Source of the DNA: Phragmites australis | Lineage: Eukaryota > Streptophyta > Magnoliopsida > Poales > Poaceae | NCBI RefSeq assembly: GCF_958298935.1 | Contig: NC_084942.1 | Coordinates: forward strand, 16,623,501 to 16,687,500 | DNA length: 64,000 nt | Direction: 5' to 3' | In this document: positions 35,394 through 45,625 of the stretch, piece after piece | How the letters are laid out: the number at the start of each line of letters is the position of its first letter | Position numbering within the stretch: the first letter of the stretch is position 1 | Program-made: the position numbers and the translations under genes | The notes under the pieces: model-generated | Database searches by the model: none | Told to the model about the DNA's origin: nothing | What the model saw: only the letters and a program-made list of their open reading frames with translations

Positions 35394-36099
35394 TGTAAGG
35401 GGAAACACTCAGGCCTCAAGAAACCAATCATACACAATGACACAAGGATTTTTATACAGGTTCAGCCCCCTAATAGATTAGAGTAATAGCCCTACGTCAT
35501 GTTCTTCCACTATGATCAAAATTTCTTACAATGAAGAAGCTGAGAGAACTAGTCTAACATTTCTCCAGCAATGGTTCTCTATACTAAGCCTAGAATTCTA
35601 TTGCTTCTGGGTGTACAAACCCTAAGTCTGGTGTCCAACGATGTCTATGAATGCGAATCTCTTTCGCGCCATTCTGTTGGCTAGCTTATATACGCTATGG
35701 AGGGGTGGTTGTCACTGTTAGGAAGGATTTGATGGTGGTTAAGAATGTCTCTTTGCCCCAAAGGCGGTTGTTATTAGTGCTTATGTTGGGAGGGAACCCA
35801 TGTGCGCCAGAACTGGGCAGTTAGGATAACTTTTGGGGAGTAGAGAGGCAGTTGTTGAATATTTCCTAGCGGTTACTGGTCTCTTTAGCCCTCTATGGTG
35901 TGTCCTAGGTATTGTTTATTGATCTTCTACACAAGGCTGGTCAGTTAGATGTGTCAAGCAATGTTTGTTACATCAGTGCGCACACTTGGTTGACTACCAG
36001 TCGTACACTCTCGATTGATATACATTTTGGCTAGTCTTAGCTAATCCTGAGCATGGTTTTGGATTGACCCCATATTCTGGAGTAGGATGCTCATCAACA
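35394..36099 (-). repeat. LTR with adjacent polypurine tract
   Basis: On the minus strand it begins TGTTGATGAGCATCC and ends CCCCTTACA, so it has TGT...ACA termini. Immediately upstream on that strand is a run of about 12 G (36100-36112), fitting a polypurine tract just before a 3' LTR. The outer flanks (GTACA and GCCCC) do not match, so it is not a simple solo LTR. I cannot find its partner in the window. Confidence 0.5.
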
Positions 36100-36428
36100 G
36101 CCCCCCCCCCCAATTATAAGCAAAAAATGCTTGCTTGATCGGTATGAAGGAAGATGAGTTTGCAAATAGTCATTTAGGCCAGTAGATCACATGTAGGAGC
36201 TGTGTAATCAAAATCTTCGATCGAAGGTAACTGGCCGAGAAAGTGTAATTTTGGTTGTGATTGGATAAAGAAAATCCCAACTAACCTAAAATAAAATTAG
36301 ATTTGGAAACCTCTATTGGAATCTAGCAATTTCCATAAAAGTTGAATTAATTTGGATGAAAACTAGCCAGTAGACATAGATTATACTTTATAACAATAAA
36401 ATTAGGGCACTCGTCGGGAACTTTTGCC

Positions 36429-36436
36429 TATAAATA
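36429..36436 (+). promoter_or_regulatory. TATA box upstream of the SWIM/PMD element gene
   Basis: TATAAATA in the context GCCTATAAATAGAG, followed by a CT-rich leader-like stretch (TTTCTCTCCTC, ACTCTCTCTAG) and about 180 bp later by an ATG at about 36618. It probably served the transposon gene below. Confidence 0.45.
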
Positions 36437-36616
36437 GAGATGAGGGGAAAGCTCTGTACCCCTTTTCAACCTTTCTCTCCTCAAATTTAGAACTCTCTCT
36501 AGCCAAACTTCCACTCAAAAGGCTTAGACCACTGGTTAGATCTACGAAGAGACTGGGCTTTTCCCGGTGATAGGGAACAAATCATCTAGCAAATTGGTCC
36601 TTGACCCCTAGGGGAA

Positions 36617-38760
36617 GATGAAGGCAACAGATGATCGATTGGAGCGGTTTTTGGGGGATAAAACCAATGTAGGGACAAAGGTCGCAGGTGGACAATTGTG
36701 AAAGGATTATCCATATGTATGTCCTTAGGAGTGAAGTCTGCATATGTACCTGCTACAAGCCAAAGCTGCTACACAAGTCATACTCACATGTGATTGCTGT
36801 TTGTGCTGAGACTCAATTGATACCTCGGAGGTATGTCTCCGAGTATTTCATGAAAAAAGTTGTCTTGTGCTGAGACTTATTGTTGTCATGTAAGGAATTA
36901 TGTTGTAACAAACTATGTTGTTAGAAACCATGTTATGTAAAATTGTGTTCTATAAGATTGTGTTATGAAAACTTATTATTGAGTTATTGTAAAATATTGT
37001 ACTATTAAATTCCTCTTGTTTCAATCATAATTGCCATATGATTTTGCAGGTATGGCTAACATGCCCCCGTAGCTGCATGACCCACATGTGGATGTCAAGC
37101 ACCATTTCTACCTGACCATTGTTTAGGGGGCTGAGCTCCCGATACTCCGACCACAGGCTACAAACAAGCTCATGAGGTTGAATGAGTGTTGAATCCCTAG
37201 GTTTGCAACACATTCCCGTCATGTGCCTATGGTCTGTTGTTAGTGAACTCCCATGCTTATAGCATATTTTGGTTGCAGGTTGCGTGCGGTGGGGCTTCTC
37301 TTGCTCTGCAAACATGTGGAGGCGCAGGAGGGGTAGGCCAAGTAGAGGCCATGTGATGGTTTTCTTATGACAGGTCCCTAATCATAACACTTGTGGACAG
37401 GTGGAGGCCTAAGACACAAAAGTTCCATCATTAATGTGGGGAGATGGTGCCTACACTTTAGGATGTCTCACTCCTGCATGGCTTGTCTTGAGCGAAGCAA
37501 GCGGTAGGTGCGGTGGACATTGGGCCCACATGGCGTGACTGCATCCTGGCATGGTTCGATGCTATTGTGTAGAGGGACCCCCCGAGTACAGGCCATTTCT
37601 GGTGTTCGAGACAAATGGAACTTTGAAGAGGTGGATCCTCCAGTTCATGATATGTTACTTCTTGCTCTGTGATTCCTTCTTACATTTTGGCTTTATGTGC
37701 TTAATGTTATTTGTTTGTAATTAACAGGCAGATTACATCCACCCGAAGGAAGATGGCGATACTATTTATATACACTTGGTGGTATGCCTATTGCGGTTGT
37801 TCGATTGGATCATGTTCACTGGCAACCACGACAGCTCGGAGTAGAAGGCCGTGATTCTGTATGCCAGGGCGATAGCTGACGCTGCACTGGATGAGGTCTT
37901 CTAATACAGTTGGGCTTCCGATGTTCTGGCCATGACCAATAGGGGTCTGTACAAGGCCTACACAAAGGTGGATTCGAGCACCATCTTTTGTGGCTACTCC
38001 CTAATTATCCATTGGGTGATTGCTTATCCACGCCCCATATGACTATGTGCCTCATGGTGAGGATAGACCCACCATGGGTTCGTTGTGGTACTGACGAAGG
38101 GTAAGATCTCTTGTGATCCATTTGTCTCACATATTCCATAATTTCATCCTATTATTTAATGTTTCTAACTGTTCTTTCCTATGCAGTCAACATGGGCCAA
38201 TGCCTAGACGCACAGGGTGTACCTCGACTTCATAGGCTAGTTTGACGACATCTTGGTCGATAACATGTGGTGGACATCGTATATTGAGGAGGAAGTTCTT
38301 AGTCATGCCCCCTTGGGCCTATCTTCATTGTGCTTCTGGGATAGTGAGTACTAGCTGACGAAGAAGCCCATGGTGTTTGACATCTTCATCAAGGATTATG
38401 TGCCGCATCGGGTCATGCACCAGTTCAGTCTATATAAGAAGTTCCCCTACCCACCGTTCAGATCGTACCTGGCCACTTGCACAGGTAATTATAATGAATT
38501 GGTTTTTGCAATAGTCATTCATGCACCATAACTCATCTAATAAAATGTATCATCTTACAGGATGACACGACAAGGTACATCAATAACTAGATTGTGGCCA
38601 CATCGTGTGGAGCCGTACGCAGTGCTCTAGGATGAGGCTCTGGAGGACGTCGTCCAAAAGGAACAACTGCACTCTGATGAGGACTTAGCATAGTACTTGG
38701 GTTTGTTCCTTTGTTGGACGTAGACCCGGGTCATGTTCACACCATCTGAGTTGCCAACTC
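36617..38760 (+). pseudogene. Transposon protein with SWIM finger and plant mobile domain, decayed
   Basis: A SWIM-like stretch at 36745-36800 reads CTCYKPKLLHKSYSHVIAVC, followed by RRYVSEYFMKK. After a spacer, 37050-38500 gives plant-mobile-domain text in shifting plus frames: HDPHVDVKHHFYL, LRPQATNKLMRL, TLVDRWRPKTQKFH, CGEMVPTL, VDIGPTWRDCILAWFDAIV, LVFETNGTLKRWIL, YIHLVVCLLRLFDWIMFTGN and YKKFPYPPFRSYLATCTG. The plant mobile domain is known from MULE-type and other plant transposons and from MAIN/MAIL proteins. At least ten stops or shifts interrupt it and apparent introns remain. The joint presence of both parts on one strand suggests a single MULE-related gene, but they could be neighbours. 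Confidence 0.65.
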
Positions 38761-38939
38761 ATGCACCACGTGTGCAATATGCATACCCAGTGCATAGGGA
38801 CTAGGCACGATCATTGAAGGTACATTTCATTGACACCAACTATTGTTGTACCCTAAAACTAACTTCCAAATCACTTGTGTTAAGCTATGTAATGTTTGTT
38901 CACATATGGACCTTGCGCAACAGATACAAGTGGAAGCCA

Positions 38940-39775
38940 CTACAAGTTGTTAGCAGCTAAGCCATGGGATACAGGTCCCTCTGCATGAAGTGCATTCCTC
39001 TTTCTGGAGGATCTACGAGAGTGCGACCAAGATCAAGAAGATGCTCTATTATAGCTCCATTACTAGCATTGTTCCTCCACCCCCACTATTCGGCCAGCTC
39101 ACCACTTCTCAACGCCCACTATTCAGACTCCTCACCCCTCCTCGACATCCACTAGTCAGCCTCCTCACCCCTCCTCGACATCAATGCCCACTGCTGTGAC
39201 TCCTCACCCCTCCATGACATTCACGGCTCAGCCTCTCCCACCCCTCACATCTGGCATATGTTCAACAATTCGGCGGTGATTCCTCCAAGCCATTTTACAC
39301 AGGTATCGGTGGGTCCTCATCACACGCCCCTCTCCTAGGCACATGCATCTCTATCAAGAATAAATTATGTACTTCATAAAGTTCACAATCACAGTTGGTG
39401 CTAACATGTATTGCTCTATAATGAACATGCAAGTTTCAATGATTTTGAGGTGGTAGATGATGCAGTGGCATACCTCGAGCACTTCATCAACATGTGTTCT
39501 ACACACGAGATGGAAGACATGGATGCCATCGTCAGCTCAGGTCCTATGTACGAGGTGATGGAGCCATCCAATTAGGAGGCGCACCTCCGAAACTAACACA
39601 ACGGTTGCATAATGAGTATGTGATGCCTGCTCCCAGTGGCCGCCCTATGCGGACAGTGGCCCCGCCAAACCCTCTCATCATACTCAACGCACCATGTGAG
39701 AATGAGCCTAGGGCTGCAAGTCGCAGAAGTCTGGGTCGTATAGGGGGGTCATTCCAAAGCAGGGACGGATTTTAG
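38940..39775 (+). pseudogene. Low-complexity tail of the SWIM/PMD element
   Basis: At 39057-39235 a unit of about 36 bp (CTCCTCACCCCTCCTCGACAT) is repeated about four times and would encode Ser/Pro/His-rich text. Downstream, VAYLEHFINMCSTHEMEDMD and an Arg-rich stretch resemble the C-terminal part of a transposon protein without a named domain. The frame is broken. Confidence 0.35.
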
Positions 39776-40069
39776 GAATAGTTTATATCATATACTATCG
39801 ACATCTTATTCTACTTTGTTTGTATAGTTCATCTGATTCCAATTTACATCTTCAGTCCTCTATCAGCATCGAGGGAGAGGAGTCCAAGAAAATATCCTAT
39901 CCAAATAGTCATTCAAAATAACTACACAATAACAAAAAAGGAAACTACCTTCTTAGTTTTCTATTTACTTAGGATGACCTTAAATTAATTCTAAGTCTTA
40001 TTTACCTACTTTTGTGTGACTGATAGAATAATATTTTAGTTAATCAATTTACTGACTTTTAATTTACTA

Positions 40070-40428
40070 ATGTCACATTGGGTTATCACATCGTACCAAA
40101 GTGTCATGGATTCTTGGAGAAACCACCCCCTTAGAGTGTCACATTGGCATGAGCATCCGTTGTGCTTGTGTGGCCGCCAAGCCCGGATGGCGACATCCTT
40201 CGATGCAGAGACCTTTGGTCAAAGGTTCTTCCAGTGTCCAAGAATAGATCTTGATTTCATGATGTGTTCCCCTTCCCCAATCTTTGGCGCCTTCCAATTC
40301 CATATTATGAACTACATTCCTCACAACACGCTTATCAATGATAGCCTTGTCGCTAAAGCAATAGATCGCCATGGTTAGGCCGCCCTACGATGTGGGATGG
40401 ATCAAAGAGGCCAAAACCAAAGGGGACT
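40070..40428 (+). pseudogene. GRF-type zinc-finger gene, cut by CACTA elements
   Basis: The plus strand gives HPLCLCGRQARMATS, then FGQRFFQCPR and NYIPHNTLI. The C-x-C-G...G-x-RFFQCP pattern is the GRF zinc finger. The usual downstream W/D-helix segment is replaced by CACTA DNA at 40429. A coiled-coil-like continuation appears between and after the two insertions: RMEE at about 41515-41531, and EQRLQEEKLNR then RHDELLQRH at 42489-42570. If these belong together, the gene has been hit twice. It lies 1.3 kb downstream of the SWIM/PMD gene on the same strand. Confidence 0.6.
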
Positions 40429-41480
40429 CACTACATGAAAAAAGGTCATTAGTGACGGGTCCTGTACCTGTCACTCATATCGCGTCACTAATGATAGGTC
40501 ATTAGTGACGGGTGATGACCCATCACTATTGAGGTCATTAGTGACAGGTCGTAACCATGACCTATCACTATTGATTGAATATTAGTGACGTGTTGTAATC
40601 TTGACCCGTCACTAATATCGATGAACAATTTTTGTATTTTTTGGACACAAAAAAGGTCAAAAAAATATTTTTTTACCTGAGCCATCCTAACGCAGGCCCA
40701 TCCCATATGCCTCACAAGCCACACTTTTTCACAATGTTTTCAAGTTTACGTTCCATGGGAATCGAACTCGTGACCTCCTCACGCGCGTAGCCACCTTACC
40801 ATCTCTACTATCACGTAGTTGTGATAGAAACAGGATATTTTATCCTTTTAACCTTCTTTGCCAAAGGTTATTAGTTATGCGTCATAACCATGACCCATTA
40901 CTAATGACTAATTTTTCCAAATTTTGTATTCTAGTGCTGCTAAGGTGAGAAAAAAAAAGAGAAAATAAAATAAAAATAAAAAATATTTGCGAATATCATT
41001 AGTAACTGAAGTTGATTATTAGTGATAAATTATATGTTGACCTATCACTAATGACTAGCATATGACGACCCGTCACTGATGAGTGGATCATTAGTGACGG
41101 GTCAAGTTATGATCCATCACTAATGACTGGCCTAGGACGACCCATCACTGATGACCTAATCATTAGTGACGGATCACAACTTGACCCGTCACTAATGACT
41201 GGTCTAGGACGACCCGTCACTGATGACCTTATCATCAGTGATGGGTTACAACTTGATCCGTCACTAATGACTGGCCTAGGATGATCTGTCACTATTATCA
41301 TCAGTGACGGGTGTCATGTTACGACCCGTCACTAATGATCACTCGGTATATATCTGGTTTCGATCTGAAGACACATTAGTGACTCGTCCTTATTGGACCC
41401 ATCACTAATAGAATATTAGTGACGCGTATTGAGCAGCCATCACTAATGTGGTGTCTCTTTTGCTAGTTTCTTATCTAGTG
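40429..41480. mobile_element. Non-autonomous CACTA element
   Basis: It begins CACTACATGAAAAAAGG and ends TTCTTATCTAGTG (complement CACTAGATAAGAA). Arrays of ATTAGTGACGGGTC and its complement fill both subterminal regions. The 3-bp flanks are ACT and AGT, one base from a duplication. It shares its interior with the element at 13450-14553. Confidence 0.75.
40750..40818 (-). other. tRNA-like sequence inside a CACTA element
   Basis: On the minus strand AGTTCGATTCC (complement of 40758-40768) is a perfect pol III B box (RGTTCGANTCC), and TAGTAGAGATGG (complement of 40799-40810) sits in A-box position 30 bp upstream. It is homologous to 13841-13908 in the sister element. The acceptor stem is not convincing. 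Confidence 0.5.
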
Positions 41481-41531
41481 AGTGCAGACTCAGGATGGAG
41501 GAAGCATGCTAGTGTAGGGCGGATGGAGGAG

Positions 41532-42485
41532 CACTACTACAAAAACTCTCATTAGTGTCGATTCAATATCACCATCAGTGGCGGGTTTTAAATCGACACT
41601 GATTACTTGGCACTGATAGTCACTGACTATCAGTGTCGAGTATGGAACAAGCATGGAAAATCATATATCTGAAAAGCTTAAAAAAAATTCGCGACTAGGC
41701 GCACTCGACCAGAGGGTGCCCACCCGAATGCACCCAACATTTGCAAGTCACGCGATATTCACTCGTATATGGTAGACTCAAACTCAAGACCTCATAGCCT
41801 GTGCGTGCACGTGACTCCTCTAACCATCTCAGCTATCGTCCGTTCAAGAGTATAGTAGCATAATAAATCTTTTTGACATCTTCTGACTGAACGTTTGAAT
41901 GGCTATTTGGACATCTAAATGACCTCAAATAAAAAAGTTGTCAACTACATAGTTATACATCTCGTCGAGTTCTACAATTTTTAGATAAAGTTTTTCCTCA
42001 TCCGACTTCGTTGAAAAAATTATGAATTTAATGTGAGCTGTCATCGACCACTGCTGCAACTTTATTATAATTATTTTGGCATTTAAAAGACCTCAAATTA
42101 AAAAGTTTTCAACTACAAAGTTGTAGATCTCATAGAGAGCTATAATTTTCATATAAAGTTTTTCCCCATCCAACTTCGTGTGAAAAATTTATGAACTTTT
42201 TAAAATGAGCTGTAACAGTAGCAATCTTTAGTGCCGGTTCGTAGCTACAATCGGCACTGATACTGATTATGAGTGCCGGTTCGTGGCTAGAATTGGCACT
42301 GATGTATCAGTGTCAGTTCGTTTCTAGAACTGGCACTGATATAGTCATTATCATTGATGGTTCTTTGCTTCTCAGTCGTTGTTCACGCGCGGAAGTTTAA
42401 TAACCAGCATTGATACGTCTTCAATGCCGATTACTGTTGAACCAACACTGATAGGGCACTACATATGTGGTGCTCTGTAGTAGTG
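41532..42485. mobile_element. CACTA element of a second family, GAG target duplication
   Basis: It begins CACTACTACAAAAACTC and ends GCTCTGTAGTAGTG, whose complement is CACTACTACAGAGC. It is flanked by GAG at 41529-41531 and 42486-42488. The 954-bp body has AGTGCCGGTTCG-type subterminal repeats and no transposase. The interior holds two copies of a roughly 100-bp block (TCAACTACA, GTTGTAGATCTC, TTTTTCC, CATCC, ACTTCGT) at about 41935-42010 and 42105-42190. Confidence 0.85.
41765..41843 (-). other. tRNA-like sequence inside the second-family CACTA element
   Basis: On the minus strand TAGCTGAGATGG (complement of 41824-41835) followed by TTAGAG is a good A box, and AGTTTGAGTCT (complement of 41774-41784) is a worn B box. 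The element belongs to a different family from the other two carriers. Confidence 0.45.
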
Positions 42486-43413
42486 GAGGAACAACGCCTC
42501 CAGGAGGAGAAATTAAATAGGTAGGAGGCAAAATTTTAGAGGCATGATGAACTACTTCAGAGGCATTAGACTCTCGTGCATCACAAAGGAGATGAGGAAT
42601 GTGAAGCAGTGGATGAGAGGAGGGGGAAATATCCCCGCTCCAGATAGTAGAATCCTTGTTCTACCCCTGGTATTCTAATATTCAAAACCATGTACAACGA
42701 ACTTTGTAACAACAATAAACATTTGCCTGTATGAATAAAAATCCTAGCTTCTACTTTTCTCTTTATAGAACTTGAATTTATCGAAGTAGTTTTATTTCTC
42801 ATAAAATATGCAATCATCATAGAACTGCAGTTGGACAAATGTGGATGGCCCACTGAAAAGGACATAAGTTGTCTCTACTTATATCCCTTCCGGTGGGAGA
42901 TAAGTACTATCTCCCATTGGACACGAGATAAGTTTGCTCCCTATTCACGCTAGTAGGCCACGTGGACCTATGGCCCGTTGAAAGGGAGATAAGTATTTAT
43001 CACCCGTTCAACGGACGACAAGCATAGTACATTTATATTATTTTTAAAAGTGGATGCATATTTATGCTAATTTTAAAAATAAAAATATATATAAATCTAA
43101 AATTATACATAGGGGGTATCCGTGCTATGTTTCAAGGCCTTGGGCTGAAATCCTGGAAGGCATAGTCTTTTTGGAACTAGAGATTATCAAAATGCAGGAA
43201 GAGAAAAATTGTAGAATTAGAGTGGCCTAGCTTCTCGAATCCTTCGAAATGAAAAAAAAAACACAGAAAAACTACATGAATGGTTGTTTAGACGGAGTAT
43301 AGAAAAGCATAAGAATTTAGGGGAGATAAAACACAAATAAAACTTTCCATGAGGTTGGAGCTAATGCTAGATTTCCTCCAATGTCCCTATTGATCCACAG
43401 GAATTCTAACATG
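42486..43413. other. Flank of the GRF gene and palindrome-related repeat
   Basis: The first 150 bp may be the coiled-coil tail of the interrupted GRF gene. At about 42840-43160 text such as CCCGTTCAACGGACGA and TTTCAAGGCCTTGGGCTGAAATCC matches the palindrome arms near 7500-7660 and 8560-8720, so a third fragment of that family is present. No other gene is seen. Confidence 0.45.
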
Positions 43414-43772
43414 CACTACATGAAAAACTAACAAATAAGACACGAAATGAATGTTATGACCCGTCACTAATGATAATAGTGATGGGTCGTAGTTGTGACC
43501 CACCACTAATGATGACTCATCAGTGACGGATCATTCTAGATTAATCATAGGTGACGGGTCAAAATTATGACCCGTCACCTATAACAACTCATCAGTGACG
43601 GGTCATTCTAATCAGTTATTAGTGGCAGGTCAAGTTGTGATCCGTCACCAATGACTAACTCATCAGTGACGGGTTATCCTAAGCAGTCATTATTGGTGAC
43701 GGGTCAAGTTATGACCCGTCACTAATGACGGTATTCGTCAATACTTGTCTCAGTATATGATGCTATAATTAA

Positions 43773-43808
<36 letters not shown>

Positions 43809-45042
43809 TCTTGAGGTTGTATTGTATATATATATACCCTAGGTATTCATATACTTAGTTTTATGTAGATATATATACACACCATTTATGGTTGTTTCTA
43901 TAGATGTACATAATCGATATATAGAGCTATCATTTCATGTGGTGCAAAAGTGCATGTACTCCTAGTTTATGCCATGTGTCTGTATATATATATGTGTGTG
44001 TGTGTGCAGTAGTAGTACAAACATATACTCGTATATATATATATATATGTATACACATATATAGTGGTATATCCATATATTCCAGTTATTCTATGTTATT
44101 TTTCTCTAATCATCAGGGGTATATAGCCTTGGGAATATATGTATATGATGCTAATTTTTTTTATTTTATTTTTCTCTTATTTTTCTCACCTCGGCAGCAC
44201 TAGAATAAGAACTATTGTACATTTCTGCTCAATTTTAATGTAAGAGGTGATGGCTATGGATACAAACACGCATTTCAAAAATGGTGCAAAAACTTCAGAG
44301 GGCGAGAACTCAATATTTAAGGCCATGTTTGGACTCGAAAATATCACCATACCCTACAAAGTTGGGGAGAATCTTATGTAACTTTTTCTATATATGTTTG
44401 TAGAGTAAAAAATTATGAATCGGAGTTTGTATGCAAAAGTTATGACTATTTTACTAAATGCCACTCTAGGTCACCTATCGAATTACAATTCGGCAAAAAA
44501 AATTGATATGTGACCCATCACTTATGACTTATCATAAGTGACGGGTCACGGTTATAACCCATCACTTATGATCTTTGGTAAAAAATATTAAAATGATAAA
44601 ATATCCAGCTTCCTTCAGAACGTATGTGAGGTTGAGGGTGCGGAGGTCACGAGTTCAATTTCTAAGGAACGCAGATTATAAAAATAGTGTGAAAAATAGC
44701 AAGTGACACGTGGTGAGTGGTGATGGCCCTTGAGTTAGGATGATTCGGGTGAATTTTTTTTTTGACTTTTTTCATATCCAAAAAATACAAAAAACGTTCA
44801 TCAGTCATAAGCGATGGGTCACATTGTGATCCATTACTTATAACTTTTTATAGTGACTCGTCACTTATGATCTTCATTAGTGACGGATCAAGTTATGACC
44901 GTATCACCAATGACCTCATTAGTGACAGATTCTTATCCGCCACTTATGACTAGTCATTAGTGACGCGTTCGGGGTGACAGGTGCGGGTCCCGTCATCCAT
45001 AACGGTTATCGCCCATCACTTATGTCCTTTTTTCACATAGTG
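43414..45042. mobile_element. Non-autonomous CACTA element with internal microsatellite
   Basis: It begins CACTACATGAAAAACTAAC and ends GTCCTTTTTTCACATAGTG. Flanks are ATG and ATT, one base from a duplication. Subterminal arrays (GTCACTAATGA, CATCAGTGACGGGT) lie at 43440-43735 and 44500-45030. A degraded tRNA-like block (GAGTTCAATTTC near 44652-44663) lies in the orientation opposite to the other two members. Mostly noncoding; the ORF at 43937-44203 is produced by TA/TG repeats. Confidence 0.7.
43770..44060. repeat. CA/TA microsatellites
   Basis: Runs of CA, TA and TG dinucleotides occur at 43770-43808, 43985-44005 and 44028-44065 inside the CACTA element. They explain the ORFs in this stretch. 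Confidence 0.8.
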
Positions 45043-45625
45043 ATTCTTAATTAATCCTTTGTTCTTAAGGGCCATATAGATCTTATAGGATTTCAATCCT
45101 ACGAAATTCCTCAAAAAAATCCTTTGTTTCAAAGGAGCCTTAACTGAAATGACATGGAAGACAATAAGTCCATTAATAAAACAGCATCCTAGATAGATTA
45201 ATCTCAACCAGCAGCATGTGTTACAGAAAACTACATCAAACTAGCACCACAAACTGGACCTTGCCACCACTACACTACAGGCCAGAAGTTCAAAAATACA
45301 TGGGCAAGATTAAAATATAGCAACCAAGAAAAGGGGATCAGTAGATCACTAATCCCCCTCCCATCTGAATTAAATTCTACGATCTCGGACCATGAGTGAG
45401 ACCACAGCATGCACCATCTGAACACCTGCTATTCCGACCTCTAGCCGTTGGCTGACGGCCGGAGTATCCACCACGGCAAGGCGCTCGCCGCTCCGGGTGG
45501 CACCGTCGCCGGCCCAGACTTGTCGGAGGCACCGGCGCTGCGGTTTGCCAACCAGCTTTGTGAGGTTCAGTCGAAGGAACTGAACAAAGAACATGTCAAG
45601 CATCGGACGACCGATGCTCAATTGC
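45043..45625 (-). other. 3' flank of the intact MADS gene
   Basis: About 45420-45625 aligns with 12080-12289 downstream of the pseudogene (GCCGTTGGCTGACGGCCGGAG, CTGCGGTTTGCC, GTTCAGTCGAAGGAACTGAAC). Conservation between the copies reflects the shared duplication and could include a 3' UTR. ORFs at 45370-45621 and 45448-45789 overlap it and the last exon on both strands. I see no sign that they are translated. Confidence 0.5.

Noticed and set aside
43937..44203. 88-codon ORF
   Set aside because: Its codons come from TA and TG microsatellites inside a CACTA element.
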